DNA from: DATCYZ01 sp036526195
Lineage (GTDB): Bacteria; Pseudomonadota; Gammaproteobacteria; Burkholderiales; SG8-39
DNA: 64,000 bases
NCBI GenBank assembly: GCA_036526195.1
Contig: DATCYZ010000080.1
Location: 21,733 to 85,732 of the forward strand
Direction: 5' to 3'
A model generated the notes under the pieces. The model was not told the DNA's origin, made no database searches, and was given only the letters and a program-made list of their open reading frames with translations. Positions 16,811 through 27,719 of the stretch are shown in pieces. How positions within the stretch are numbered: the stretch's first letter is position 1; each line of letters begins with the position of its first letter. Both the position numbers and the translations under genes were made by a program.

Positions 16811-17956
16811 TCAGTCCTGGAATTCGCTGCGCGCTGCCTGCAGGTAATCGACCGACTGCATTTCGTGCAGCCGGCTCACCGTGCGGGCGAAATCCGCGCT
16901 GTTGACACCATCGACGTAGAGCGCCTCCGGCGCCGCCTCCGCCGATACCACCAAGTTGACGCGCACGTCGTAGAGCACATCGACCAGCCAGGTGAAACGG
17001 CGGGCGGAGTCCGCGTTGCGCGCCGACATCTGCGGCACGCCGGACAGTACCACCGTGTGGAAGCGTCGCGCCAGATCGACGTAGTCAGCATACGACCGCG
17101 GCCCGCCGCACAATTGCGCGAAGTCAAACCACACCACGCCCCCGGCGCGACGGCGGTACGGGATCTTGCGGCCCTCCACGTCCAGCGGCACGCGCTCGTC
17201 GGCCACGTCCGCGAGTTCGTTGAAGATGCCTTCCAGCGCCGCCTCGCTCGCCGCGCCCAGGGGGGTGTGGTAGACCTTGAGCGTTTCGAGCTTGAGGCGC
17301 CGGTAGTCGATGCCGCCGTCGACCTCGAGCACGTCGAGCCTGGCCTCGATCAGGCGGATCGCGGCCAGGAAACGCTCGCGCTGCAGGCCGTTCGGGTAGA
17401 GCTGCGCCGGGGCGTAGTTGCTGGTCATGCAGAACACCACGCCGCGCGCCATGACCTGCTCGAGGAAGCGCCCGAGGATCATCGCGTCGGCGATGTCCGA
17501 GACGTGGAACTCGTCGAAGCAGATGAGGCGGCTGCGTTTCGCGGTGCGCTCGGCGAAGGCGGCGATCGGGTCCTCCGTCCCCTTCAGCGCATCCAGCTCG
17601 CGGTGCAGTTCGCGCATGAAGTGGTGGAAATGCACGCGTCGCTTGCGCACCAGCGGCACGCACAGGTAGAAGGCGTCCATCAGGAAGCTCTTGCCGCGCC
17701 CCACCCCGCCCCAGAGGTAGACCCCCCTGGGCAGCGGCGGCTTGACCAGCATGCGGCGCAGCGCCGTGCTGCGACGCGCCTTGTAGGCGGTCCATTCCTC
17801 GAACAGGCGCTGCAGGCGCTCGACGGCGCGCAACTGGGCCGCGTCCGGCACGAAGCCGCGCCGCTCGAGCTGCCGGTGGTAAAGCGCGACGACGTCGGCG
17901 GGAGCCTCCCGCAACGGGGCCCCGGCCCCGTCGAGCGCAGCGCTATCCGGGGGCAT
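16811..17956 (-). CDS. zapE: Cell division protein ZapE (AFG1-like ATPase)
   Basis: A 381-residue P-loop ATPase of the ZapE/AFG1 family. Walker A is GGVGRGKS at 83-90, Walker B is RLICFDEFHV at about 143-152, and the sensor-like FCMTSNYAPAQLYPNGLQ follows. ZapE interacts with the Z-ring in E. coli, while the mitochondrial homologue AFG1 helps respiratory complex turnover. Its place at the end of the TCA block, here directly after lpdA, is common in betaproteobacteria. The start ATG shares one base with the lpdA stop (TGATG), indicating coupled translation. The ribosome-binding site is weak, as expected for a coupled gene. Confidence 0.93.
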   Translation of the reverse strand: MPPDSAALDGAGAPLREAPADVVALYHRQLERRGFVPDAAQLRAVERLQRLFEEWTAYKARRSTALRRMLVKPPLPRGVYLWGGVGRGKSFLMDAFYLCVPLVRKRRVHFHHFMRELHRELDALKGTEDPIAAFAERTAKRSRLICFDEFHVSDIADAMILGRFLEQVMARGVVFCMTSNYAPAQLYPNGLQRERFLAAIRLIEARLDVLEVDGGIDYRRLKLETLKVYHTPLGAASEAALEGIFNELADVADERVPLDVEGRKIPYRRRAGGVVWFDFAQLCGGPRSYADYVDLARRFHTVVLSGVPQMSARNADSARRFTWLVDVLYDVRVNLVVSAEAAPEALYVDGVNSADFARTVSRLHEMQSVDYLQAARSEFQD

Positions 17957-19383
17957 CAACCATTCAGGCTGCGCTTGTCGACCGCCAGCGCGGCTTCCCG
18001 CATCACCTCGGACATCGAAGGATGCGCGTGGCAGATGCGCGCGATGTCCTCGCTGGAGGCGCCGAACTCCATCGCCACCACCGCTTCGGCGATCAGCTCG
18101 GAGGCCTGCCCGCCGAGGATGTGCACGCCGAGAATGCGGTCGGTCTTCGCGTCCGCCAGCATCTTGACGAAGCCGTCGGTCTCGTCGCGGCCGAGCGCGC
18201 GCCCGTTGTAGGCGAAGGGAAAGCGCCCGCTGCGGTACTCGACGCCCGCGGCCTTCAGTTCCTGCTCGGTGCGCCCGACCCAGGCGATCTCGGGCGCGGT
18301 GTACATCACCCAGGGGATCGCATCGTAGTTCACGTGTCCGCGCTGCCCGGCGATGGTCTCGGCCACCATCACGCCCTCTTCCTCGCCCTTGTGGGCCAGC
18401 ATCGGGCCGCGCACCACGTCGCCGATGGCGTACACCCGCGGCAGGCTGGCGTTGCAGTTCTTGTCGACCTCGATGAAGCCGCGCGCGTCGACCTTCAGGC
18501 CTACGCCCTGGGCATTCAGCCCGGTGGTATTCGGCACCCGGCCGACGGACACGATGAGCCGCTCGCACTCGAGCTTCTGCGCCTTGCCCTCGGCGTCCGC
18601 GTAATCCACCGCAAGGCCCTTTTTCGTTCTGCGCAGGCCGCCGATCTTGACCCCGAGCCGGATGTCGAGCCCTTCCTTCGTGAAGATCTTCCAGGCCTCG
18701 GCGGCGATCGATTCATCGGCGGCGCCGAGAAAGTTCGGCAGGGCCTCGAGCAGCGTGACCTTCGCGCCGAGCCGTCGCCAGACGCTGCCCAGTTCGAGCC
18801 CGATCACGCCGGCGCCGATCACGCCGAGCGTCGCGGGCACTTCGTCGAAGGCGAGTGCGCCGGCGTTGTCGCAGACGACCTCGTTGTCGACATCGAATCC
18901 CGGCAGCACGCGCGGCAGCGAGCCGGTGGCAATGATGACGTTGCGTGCCTCGATCTCCTCGGTGGACTTCGCCCCCTTCACCGCCAGCTTCCAGGTGGTG
19001 CCGCCCGAGACGAAGCTGCCCTCGCCCTGCAGCCAGGTGACCTTGTTCTTCTTGAACAGGCCGGCGATGCCGCCGGTCATCTTCTTGACGATGGCATCCT
19101 TGCGCGCGAGCATGGTCGCGAGGTCCACTTTCACGCCCGAGGCCGTGATGCCGTGCACCTTGAAGTGGTGCTCCACCCGCTCGACGTTCTCGGAGGATTC
19201 GAGCAGGGCCTTGGAGGGAATGCAGCCGACATTCAGGCAGGTGCCGCCGAGCGCGTACTTGCCGGCGGCGTCGCGCCAGCCATCGATGCAGGCCGTGCTC
19301 AGGCCCAGCTGGGCGGCGCGGATCGCCGCCACGTAGCCAGCCGGCCCGGCGCCGATCACCACCACGTCGAAACTCTGTGCCAT
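17956..19383 (-). CDS. lpdA: Dihydrolipoyl dehydrogenase (E3)
   Basis: A 475-residue flavoprotein disulfide reductase that reoxidises dihydrolipoamide on the E2 subunit and passes electrons to NAD. Visible are the FAD site VVVIGAGPAGYVAA, the redox disulfide Cys49/Cys54 in GGTCLNVGCIPSK, the NAD site GVIGAGVIGLELGSVW and the C-terminal catalytic pair His454/Glu459 in HAHPSMSE. It follows odhB by 9 bp and is the E3 of the 2-oxoglutarate dehydrogenase complex. It may also serve pyruvate dehydrogenase if that complex has no E3 of its own elsewhere. GGGGAG precedes the start. Confidence 0.97.
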   Translation of the reverse strand: MAQSFDVVVIGAGPAGYVAAIRAAQLGLSTACIDGWRDAAGKYALGGTCLNVGCIPSKALLESSENVERVEHHFKVHGITASGVKVDLATMLARKDAIVKKMTGGIAGLFKKNKVTWLQGEGSFVSGGTTWKLAVKGAKSTEEIEARNVIIATGSLPRVLPGFDVDNEVVCDNAGALAFDEVPATLGVIGAGVIGLELGSVWRRLGAKVTLLEALPNFLGAADESIAAEAWKIFTKEGLDIRLGVKIGGLRRTKKGLAVDYADAEGKAQKLECERLIVSVGRVPNTTGLNAQGVGLKVDARGFIEVDKNCNASLPRVYAIGDVVRGPMLAHKGEEEGVMVAETIAGQRGHVNYDAIPWVMYTAPEIAWVGRTEQELKAAGVEYRSGRFPFAYNGRALGRDETDGFVKMLADAKTDRILGVHILGGQASELIAEAVVAMEFGASSEDIARICHAHPSMSEVMREAALAVDKRSLNG

Positions 19384-19392
19384 GGCGCTCCC

Positions 19393-20694
19393 CTAGACTT
19401 CCAGCAGCAGGCGCGCGGGATCCTCCAGCGCATCCTTGATCGCGACCAGGAACAGCACCGCTTCGCGCCCGTCGATGATGCGATGGTCATAGGACAGGGC
19501 CAGGTAGTTCATCGGCCGCACCACCACCTGCCCGTTCTCGACCACGGCGCGGTCCTTGGTCGCATGCACGCCGAGGATCGCCGACTGCGGCGGGTTGATG
19601 ATCGGCGTGGAGAGCATCGAGCCGAACACGCCGCCGTTGGAGATGGAGAACGTGCCCCCGGTCAGTTCCTCGATGCCGAGCTTGCCGTCCTGCGCGCGCT
19701 TGCCGAACTCGGTGATCTTCTTTTCGATGCCGGCGAAGCCGAGCTGGTCGGCGTCGCGCAGGATCGGCACCACCAGGCCGCGCGGGCTGCCCACCGCGAT
19801 GCCGATGTCGAAGTAGCCGTGATAGACGATGTCGTTGCCGTCGATCGAGGCGTTCACCAGCGGGTACTTCTTCAGCGCGGCGACCGCCGCCTTGACGAAG
19901 AAGGACATGAAGCCGAGGCGCACGCCGTGTTCTTTTTCGAAGCGCTCCTGGTGCTTCTTGCGCATGTCGATGACCGGCTGCATGTTGACTTCGTTGAAGG
20001 TGGTCAGGATGGCCGCGGTCGATTGCGACTGCACCAGTCGCTCGGCGATGCGCGCGCGCAGGCGCGACATCGGCACGCGTTGCTCGGGCCGCTCGCCGAT
20101 CATCCTGCCGATGTTCACCGGGGCGGTCGGTTGCGGCAGCGAGGGCCGCGCCGCCCCGCCCGGGGCGCTCGGCGCCGCGGCCGGCCGCGCGTCCGCGGGG
20201 CTGCCTGCGCGCCCGACATGCCCGAGCACGTCGCCCTTGGTGACCCGGCCGTCGCGGCCGCTGCCCTGGATGCGCGCCGGATCGATGCCCTGCTCTTCCG
20301 CGAGCTTGCGCGCGGCCGGCATCACCGGCGCGGACGCGCGGGTCGTCGCGGTGGCCGGGGTGCCCGGGGAGGCCGGCGCATCGGCTTTGGCCGCGGGCGC
20401 TGCGGGGGCTGCAGGCGCCGCCGCCGCGGGCTTGCCGCCGCCGGCCGCGGCCTTGGCTTCCGTGTCGATCTGCGCGAGCAATTCGCCTGAGGCGACGTTG
20501 CTCCCGTTGCTCTTGACGATCCGGACCAGCACGCCGTCCGCGGGCGCCGGCAGTTCCAGCACGACCTTGTCGGTCTCGATGTCGATCAGGTTTTCGTCCC
20601 GCGACACCGCCTCGCCTTCCTTCTTGTGCCATTCGAGCAACGTCGCCTCGGCAACCGATTCGGACAGTTGCGGCACCTTCACTTCGACAATCAT
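19393..20694 (-). CDS. odhB: Dihydrolipoyllysine succinyltransferase (E2 of 2-oxoglutarate dehydrogenase)
   Basis: A 433-residue E2 core enzyme that transfers the succinyl group from lipoamide to CoA. Domain order: one lipoyl domain with the lipoyl Lys43 in IETDKVVLE; an Ala/Pro-rich linker (about 80-120); a peripheral subunit-binding domain (MPAARKLAEEQGIDPARI, about 124-156); a second Ala/Pro linker; and the acyltransferase core with active-site YDHRIIDGR (His404, Asp408). The length fits SucB/OdhB with a single lipoyl domain. GGGAG lies upstream of the start. It is separated from sucA by a 126-bp gap that contains a stem-loop. Confidence 0.96.
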   Translation of the reverse strand: MIVEVKVPQLSESVAEATLLEWHKKEGEAVSRDENLIDIETDKVVLELPAPADGVLVRIVKSNGSNVASGELLAQIDTEAKAAAGGGKPAAAAPAAPAAPAAKADAPASPGTPATATTRASAPVMPAARKLAEEQGIDPARIQGSGRDGRVTKGDVLGHVGRAGSPADARPAAAPSAPGGAARPSLPQPTAPVNIGRMIGERPEQRVPMSRLRARIAERLVQSQSTAAILTTFNEVNMQPVIDMRKKHQERFEKEHGVRLGFMSFFVKAAVAALKKYPLVNASIDGNDIVYHGYFDIGIAVGSPRGLVVPILRDADQLGFAGIEKKITEFGKRAQDGKLGIEELTGGTFSISNGGVFGSMLSTPIINPPQSAILGVHATKDRAVVENGQVVVRPMNYLALSYDHRIIDGREAVLFLVAIKDALEDPARLLLEV

Positions 20695-20784
20695 CTTTGC
20701 TCCCGTTCAGTTTTTCCCCGGCGTTCGCTGTACGTCGGCCGGGTTGTCGAAAAACCAGCGTGTATCACGCCGGGGTTGCTGCAC

Positions 20785-20810
20785 CGGCGGGACCGCAGGC
20801 GATCCCGCCG
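20785..20810 (-). other. Stem-loop in the sucA-odhB gap
   Basis: Arms CGGCGGGA (20785-20792) and TCCCGCCG (20803-20810) pair perfectly around a 10-nt loop. The element starts 10 bp after the sucA stop. No T run follows it on the minus strand, so it is not a classical terminator. It could protect or tune the sucA part of the transcript relative to odhB-lpdA. Confidence 0.4.
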
Positions 20811-20820
20811 TCTGGAAGGC

Positions 20821-23661
20821 TCAGGCCTTGAACTTTCCGAACGCCATGTCGACCACGGCCTTCTGCCGCGCGACGTGCCTTGCATGATACCCGCCGGCCG
20901 GGGCCGCCGAGGCCGGTCGCCCGGCATAATGCAGCACCTGCGTGCTGCGCATGTTCTCCCTCAGGAAATGGCCGATCTGGTACCAGGCGCCCTGGTTCTG
21001 GGGTTCCTCCTGGCACCACACCACTTCCGCCGCGTTCGGATAGCGTTTCATCTCCGCGGCGAAGGGCTTGTGCGGGAACGGGTAGAGCTGCTCGACGCGG
21101 ATGACGGCCACCTCGTCGAGTCGCCGCTCGCGGCGCGCGGAGATGAGGTCGTAGTAGACCTTGCCGCAGCAGGCGATCACGCGCCGCACGCTTTTCACTT
21201 CGAGGTCGTCGACCTCGGGAATCACGGTCTGGAAGGTCCCCTTGGCAAGCTCCTTGATGGAGACCGCCGCCTCCTTCTTGCGCAGCAGCGACTTCGGGGT
21301 CATCACGATCAGCAGCTTGCGGAAGGGTCGCAGCATCTGGCGCCTGAGCAGGTGGAAGATCTGCGAGGCATTCGAGGGCACGCAGACCTGCATGTTGTGC
21401 TCGGCGCACAGCTGCAGGTAACGCTCGAGTCGCGCCGAGGAATGCTCGGGACCCTGTCCTTCGTACCCGTGCGGCAGCAGCATCACCAGGCCGCAGACCC
21501 GGCCCCACTTCATCTCGCCCGAGCTGATGAACTGGTCGATCACCACCTGCGCGCCGTTTGCGAAGTCGCCGAACTGCCCCTCCCAGATCACCAGCGCGGT
21601 CGGCTCGGCGGTGGAGAAGCCGTACTCGAAGCCGAGCACCGCCTCCTCCGACAGGACGGAATCGATGACCACGAACGAGCCCTGGTCGCGCGAGATGTTC
21701 TGCAGCGGCGTGTGGATGCCCTGATCCCAGCGCTCGCGGTCCTGGTCGTGCAGCACCGAATGCCGGTGGGCAAAGGTGCCGCGCCCGGCATCCTGTCCGG
21801 AGAGCCGGACGTCGTAGCCATTCGACAGCAGGCTCGCGTAGGCCAGGGTCTCGCCCATGCCCCAGTCCACCGGCTGCTTGCCTTGCCCCATCTCGCGCCG
21901 CGCCTGGATGACGCGCGCCACGGTCGGGTGCAGCTTGAAGCCCTCGGGCACGTCGGTGACGCGCTCCGCCAGGCGCTGCAGTTCCGCGAGCGGCACATGG
22001 GTGTCCGCGGCATCCGTCCAGCGCGTGTTGAGGTAGGGCGCCCAGTCGACGGCGAAGCGCGACTTGAAGTTCGAGATCACCGGGTTCACGGTGTGCTTGC
22101 CGGCGTCGAGCGCGGCGCGGAACTGCTTGACCATCTCGTCCGGCGCCTCGGGCGGCAGAACGCCCTGCGTCACCAGTTTCTCGGCGTACTGCCGCCGCGT
22201 GCCGGGGTGCTGGGCGATCTTCTTGTACATCAGCGGCTGGGTGACGAAGGGCTCGTCCTGCTCGTTGTGGCCGAGCTTCCTGAAGCAGACGATGTCGATC
22301 ACCACGTCCTTGTGGAACTGCTGGCGGAAATCGAGCGCCAGCTGGGTGACGAACAGCACCGCTTCGGGGTCGTCGCCGTTGACGTGGAAGATCGGCGCCT
22401 CGACCATCTTCGCCACGTCGGTGCAGTAGATCGTCGAGCGCGCGTCGCGCGGGTCCGAGGTGGTGAAGCCGATCTGGTTGTTGACGATCAGGTGCACCGT
22501 GCCGCCGGTGCCGTAGCCGCGGGTGTTCGACAGGTTCAGGGTCTCCATCACCACGCCCTGCCCCGCGAAGGCGGCGTCGCCGTGGACCAGGATCGGCAGC
22601 ACCTGGTCGCCGGTCTTGTCGTCGCGCCTGCGCTGGCGCGCCCGCACCGAGCCCTCGACCACCGGGTTCACGATCTCGAGGTGCGAGGGGTTGAAGGCGA
22701 GCGACAGGTGCACCGCGCCGCCGGGGGTGGAGATGTCGGAGGAGAAGCCGTTGTGGTACTTGACGTCACCCAGCGGCAGCTCGTGCACGTGCTTGCCCTC
22801 GAACTCCTCGAACAGGTCCTTCGGCATCTTGCCCAGCACGTTGACCAGCACGTTCAGGCGCCCGCGGTGCGCCATGCCGATCACGATCTCATGCACGCCC
22901 GCCGCGCCGGCGCGCTGGATCAGCTCGTCGATGGCCGGGATCAGGCTCTCGCCGCCTTCGAGCGAAAAGCGCTTCTGGCCCACGTAGCGGGTATGCAGGT
23001 AGCGCTCCAGGGTCTCTGCCTCGGTCAGCTTCTGCAGCAGCCGCTTCTGGTCCGCCGGGCCGTAGGCCGGCACGCCGCGCACCGGCTCGATCCGCTGCTG
23101 CAGCCAGTCGCGCTGCACCCGGTCGCCGATGAACATGTACTCGAAGCCGACATTGCGGCAGTAGGTGTCGCGCAGCGCCTGCACCAGGGTGCGCAGCGTG
23201 GTGCGGTCGAGCCCGACGAAGGAGCCCGCGTTGATCTCGCGGTCGAGGTCGGCCTCGGTCAGGTCGTAGTACGCCGGCTCGAGCTCGGCGGCCGCGGGGC
23301 GCGGCACGCGCTTCAGCGGATCGAGCGTCGCCCAGCGCGCGCCCGCGATGCGGTAGGCGGTGACCAGCAGCAGCGCCGCGACCTGAAGGCGCTCGTGCTC
23401 GATGTCCAGCTGCGGCGCGGAACGCCCGCCCGTCAGCTCGCCCGAGCGGCCGCGCTGCACGAAGGACTCGACCACCGGGGCATGCGCCACGTCCTTGGCG
23501 CCGTCCCCGCCCAGCCCCGGCATCAGCTGGATCTGGTCGAAGTAGGTGCGCCACTGCTCGGGCACCGCCCCGGGGTTCGAGAGGTACTGCTCGTAGAGGT
23601 CCTCGACGAAGGGGGCGTTGCCGCCGAACAGGTACGAGGTGCTCTGAAACTGCTTCATCAT
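20821..23661 (-). CDS. sucA: 2-oxoglutarate dehydrogenase E1
   Basis: A 946-residue thiamine-diphosphate decarboxylase that oxidatively decarboxylates 2-oxoglutarate and hands succinyl to the OdhB lipoyl arm. The N-terminus SYLFGGNAPFVEDLYEQYL is the E2-binding region typical of SucA. GMAHRGRLNVLVNVLGK and HGDAAFAGQGVVMETLNLS belong to the cofactor domain, and the C-terminal transketolase-like half includes GFEYGFSTAEPTALVIWEGQFGDF (quoted in part as family motif). The first of two adjacent ATGs was taken, with GAGGAG about 10 nt upstream. It lies 26 bp after gltA in a continuous minus-strand transcript. Length is slightly above the E. coli protein (933). Confidence 0.96.
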   Translation of the reverse strand: MMKQFQSTSYLFGGNAPFVEDLYEQYLSNPGAVPEQWRTYFDQIQLMPGLGGDGAKDVAHAPVVESFVQRGRSGELTGGRSAPQLDIEHERLQVAALLLVTAYRIAGARWATLDPLKRVPRPAAAELEPAYYDLTEADLDREINAGSFVGLDRTTLRTLVQALRDTYCRNVGFEYMFIGDRVQRDWLQQRIEPVRGVPAYGPADQKRLLQKLTEAETLERYLHTRYVGQKRFSLEGGESLIPAIDELIQRAGAAGVHEIVIGMAHRGRLNVLVNVLGKMPKDLFEEFEGKHVHELPLGDVKYHNGFSSDISTPGGAVHLSLAFNPSHLEIVNPVVEGSVRARQRRRDDKTGDQVLPILVHGDAAFAGQGVVMETLNLSNTRGYGTGGTVHLIVNNQIGFTTSDPRDARSTIYCTDVAKMVEAPIFHVNGDDPEAVLFVTQLALDFRQQFHKDVVIDIVCFRKLGHNEQDEPFVTQPLMYKKIAQHPGTRRQYAEKLVTQGVLPPEAPDEMVKQFRAALDAGKHTVNPVISNFKSRFAVDWAPYLNTRWTDAADTHVPLAELQRLAERVTDVPEGFKLHPTVARVIQARREMGQGKQPVDWGMGETLAYASLLSNGYDVRLSGQDAGRGTFAHRHSVLHDQDRERWDQGIHTPLQNISRDQGSFVVIDSVLSEEAVLGFEYGFSTAEPTALVIWEGQFGDFANGAQVVIDQFISSGEMKWGRVCGLVMLLPHGYEGQGPEHSSARLERYLQLCAEHNMQVCVPSNASQIFHLLRRQMLRPFRKLLIVMTPKSLLRKKEAAVSIKELAKGTFQTVIPEVDDLEVKSVRRVIACCGKVYYDLISARRERRLDEVAVIRVEQLYPFPHKPFAAEMKRYPNAAEVVWCQEEPQNQGAWYQIGHFLRENMRSTQVLHYAGRPASAAPAGGYHARHVARQKAVVDMAFGKFKA

Positions 23662-23687
23662 GGCGGTGCGCTCCTCGGGGACGTTGT

Positions 23688-24977
<1,290 letters not shown>

Positions 24978-24993
24978 GTCTGCTTTCCTTGAT

Positions 24994-25233
24994 TCAAACG
25001 GCGCGCAGCCGCGCCAGGATCCCTCGGCACTGCTCGTCCACCCGGTCGCTGCGGCCGATGACCAGGTCCCACAGATCATTGTCCTCCTCGGCGAGGAGGA
25101 TTTCGAACGCCCGGCGCTCGTCGCGGCCGAGGCGCGGCGCTTCGAGCCTCAGGAACCGCTCCAGCACGAGGTCCAGTTCAAGCAGGCCGCGCCGGCATTT
25201 CCAGTGCAGCCGGTCGCGTTCGAGGCGGTCCAT
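24994..25233 (-). CDS. sdhE: SdhE, FAD assembly factor of succinate dehydrogenase
   Basis: A 79-residue protein of the SdhE/YgfY family, needed for covalent attachment of FAD to SdhA. The signature RRG lies at residues 14-16 within HWKCRRGLLELD, and the C-terminal DNDLWDLVIGR helix is also typical. It is encoded directly between sdhB (13 bp upstream) and gltA (16 bp downstream), so the assembly factor is made with its client. Small and easily missed, but the family assignment is clear. Confidence 0.93.
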   Translation of the reverse strand: MDRLERDRLHWKCRRGLLELDLVLERFLRLEAPRLGRDERRAFEILLAEEDNDLWDLVIGRSDRVDEQCRGILARLRAV

Positions 25234-25246
25234 CGCGCGCCCCGTG

Positions 25247-25942
25247 TCAGACCGCCCGCCGGACCATCATTTCCTTGATCTTGCCGATGGCCCGCGTCGG
25301 GTTCAGGTCCTTCGGGCAGACGTCCACGCAGTTCATGATGCTGTGGCAGCGGAACAGGCGGTACGGATCCTCGAGGTTGTCGAGGCGCTCCGCCGTCACC
25401 TGGTCGCGCGTGTCGGCGATGAAACGGTAGGCCTGCAGCAGGCCCGCCGGGCCGACGAACTTGTCCGGGTTCCACCAGAACGACGGGCAGGCGGTCGAGC
25501 AGCAGGCGCAGAGAATGCACTCGTACAGGCCGTTCAGCGCCTCGCGGTCCGCGGGCGACTGCAGGCGCTCGCGCTCCGGCGGCGGGTCGTTGTTGACGAC
25601 GTACGGCCGCACCGAGTGGTACTGGTCGAAAAACTGCGTCATGTCGACGATCAGGTCGCGCACCACCGGCAGGCCGGGCAGCGGCCGCAGCACCACGCGC
25701 TCGGGCAGGTCGGCCACCTTGGTGATGCAGGCGAGCCCGTTCTTGCCGTTGATGTTCATCGCGTCCGAGCCGCAGATGCCCTCGCGGCAGGAACGGCGGA
25801 ACGACAGCGAATCGTCCTGCTCCTTCAGGCGCACCAGCGCATCGAGCAGCATGCGGTCCGCGGGATCGAGCTTGACGGTGTAGTCCTTCATGACCGGGCG
25901 CGCGTCCCGGTCGGGGTCGTAGCGGTAGATGGAGAATTGCAT
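25247..25942 (-). CDS. sdhB: Succinate dehydrogenase iron-sulfur subunit
   Basis: A 231-residue subunit with three Fe-S clusters that carries electrons from SdhA to quinone. The [2Fe-2S] ligands are Cys52, Cys57, Asp60 and Cys72 (SCREGICGSDAM ... GLAC), with Asp as third ligand as in E. coli. The [4Fe-4S] and [3Fe-4S] sites are in CILCACCSTACPS and CHSIMNCVDVCPK. The start at 25942 is one base after the sdhA stop. Longer in-frame reading into sdhA is not family-like. Confidence 0.97.
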   Translation of the reverse strand: MQFSIYRYDPDRDARPVMKDYTVKLDPADRMLLDALVRLKEQDDSLSFRRSCREGICGSDAMNINGKNGLACITKVADLPERVVLRPLPGLPVVRDLIVDMTQFFDQYHSVRPYVVNNDPPPERERLQSPADREALNGLYECILCACCSTACPSFWWNPDKFVGPAGLLQAYRFIADTRDQVTAERLDNLEDPYRLFRCHSIMNCVDVCPKDLNPTRAIGKIKEMMVRRAV

Positions 25943-25943
25943 T

Positions 25944-27719
25944 TCAGTAGGTCCGCACCTTGGGCTCGAAGGACTCCACCGAGAGCGGCTTGAGATGCAC
26001 CGGCTTGTACTCGAGCCGGCTGCCCTCACGGTACCACAGCGTGTGCTTCATCCAGTTGGCGTCGTCGCGCTCCGGGAAGTCGCTGCGCGACTGCGCGCCG
26101 CGCGATTCCTTGCGCGCTTCCGCGGACACCACCGTGGACATCGCCACCTCGACCAGGTTGTCGAGTTCGAGGGCCTCGATGCGCGCGGTGTTGAAGACGC
26201 GCGACTTGTCGCCGATCATGGTGTTCGCGGCGCGCTCGGCGATCGCCTTCATCTTCGCCACGCCCTCGGTCAGCATCTCGGGGAAGCGGAACACGCCGCA
26301 ATGCGCCTGCATCGTGCGCCGCAGGGCGTTCGACACCTCCGGGACGCGCTCGCCCGAGGCGGCGCCGTCGAGCCGCGCGAGGCGCGCGAGCGAGCGCTCG
26401 GCGGCATCCTTCGGCAGTTCAGGGTGCGCGGCCGGCATGGCGCGGATGTCCTTCACCATCTGCTCGCCCGAGGCCTTGCCGAACACCACGAGGTCGAGCA
26501 GCGAATTCGTGCCCAGCCGGTTGGCGCCGTGCACCGAGACGCAGGCGCATTCGCCGGCGGCGTAGAACCCGGGCACCACCGCGTCCGGGTTGCCGTCGCG
26601 CGGCGCCACCACCTGCCCGAGGTAATTCGCCGGGATGCCGCCCATCTGGTAGTGCACCGTGGGCACCACGGGAATCGGCTCGCGCACCGGGTCGGCGTTC
26701 GCGAACTTGATCGCGATCTCGCGGATCCCCGGCAGCCGCAGGTTGATGACGTCAGGGCCCAGGTGGTCGAGCTTGAGCAGCACGTGGTCGGCGTCGGGAC
26801 CGCAGCCGCGGCCTTCCTTGATCTCGGTGGTCATTGCGCGCGAGACGACGTCGCGGCTCGCCAGGTCCTTGGCGTTCGGCGCGTAGCGCTCCATGAAGCG
26901 CTCGCCGTCCTTGTTCAGCAGGTAGCCGCCCTCGCCGCGCACGCCCTCGGTGATCAGCACGCCGGCGCCGGCGACGCCGGTCGGGTGGAACTGCCAGAAT
27001 TCCATGTCTTCCAGCGGAATGCCGGCGCGCGCCGCCATGCCCAGGCCGTCGCCGGTATTGATGAAGGCGTTCGTCGTCGCCCAGTAGATGCGGCCCGCGC
27101 CGCCCGTGGCGAACAGCGTCGCCTTGGCCTGGAACAGGTGGACCTCGCCGGTCTCCATCTCGAGCGCGGTCACGCCGAGCACCTCGCCGTCGGCGCCGCG
27201 CACCAGGTCGAGCGCCATCCACTCGACGAAGAACTGCGTGTTCGCGCGCACGTTCTGCTGGTACAGCGTGTGCAGCATGGCGTGTCCGGTGCGATCGGCG
27301 GCGGCGCAGGCGCGCATCGCCATCTTCGGGCTGCCGTAGTCCTGGGTATGCCCGCCGAAGGGCCGCTGGTAGATCTTGCCGTTCTCCAGCCGGTCGAAGG
27401 GCATGCCCATGTGCTCGAGTTCCACCACCACCTCGACCGCGCGCCGGCACATGTACTCGATGGCATCCTGGTCGCCGAGGTAGTCCGACCCCTTGACGGT
27501 GTCGTACATGTGCCAGTGCCAGTTGTCCTCGGTGGAATTGGCAAGCGGCGCGGCGATGCCGCCCTGCGCCGCAACCGTGTGCGAGCGCGTCGGGAAGACC
27601 TTGCTGAGCACCGCGACCTTGAGGTCCGCGCGCGCGAGTTCCAGCGCGGCACGCAATCCCGAGCCGCCCGCGCCCACCACGATCGCATCGAATTTTCGTA
27701 CCTGAACCGACACACTCAT
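25944..27719 (-). CDS. sdhA: Succinate dehydrogenase flavoprotein subunit
   Basis: A 591-residue flavoprotein that oxidises succinate to fumarate. The FAD site is VVGAGGSGLRAAL, and His47 in TRSHTVAAQGG is the expected covalent flavin attachment residue. The catalytic and substrate-binding parts are seen in HPTGVAGAGVLITEG and GANRLGTNSLLDLVVFG. The ATG overlaps the sdhD stop by 4 bp (ATGA). The enzyme sits on the cytoplasmic side of the inner membrane, anchored by SdhC/SdhD, and its flavinylation should depend on the SdhE encoded two genes later. Confidence 0.97.
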   Translation of the reverse strand: MSVSVQVRKFDAIVVGAGGSGLRAALELARADLKVAVLSKVFPTRSHTVAAQGGIAAPLANSTEDNWHWHMYDTVKGSDYLGDQDAIEYMCRRAVEVVVELEHMGMPFDRLENGKIYQRPFGGHTQDYGSPKMAMRACAAADRTGHAMLHTLYQQNVRANTQFFVEWMALDLVRGADGEVLGVTALEMETGEVHLFQAKATLFATGGAGRIYWATTNAFINTGDGLGMAARAGIPLEDMEFWQFHPTGVAGAGVLITEGVRGEGGYLLNKDGERFMERYAPNAKDLASRDVVSRAMTTEIKEGRGCGPDADHVLLKLDHLGPDVINLRLPGIREIAIKFANADPVREPIPVVPTVHYQMGGIPANYLGQVVAPRDGNPDAVVPGFYAAGECACVSVHGANRLGTNSLLDLVVFGKASGEQMVKDIRAMPAAHPELPKDAAERSLARLARLDGAASGERVPEVSNALRRTMQAHCGVFRFPEMLTEGVAKMKAIAERAANTMIGDKSRVFNTARIEALELDNLVEVAMSTVVSAEARKESRGAQSRSDFPERDDANWMKHTLWYREGSRLEYKPVHLKPLSVESFEPKVRTY

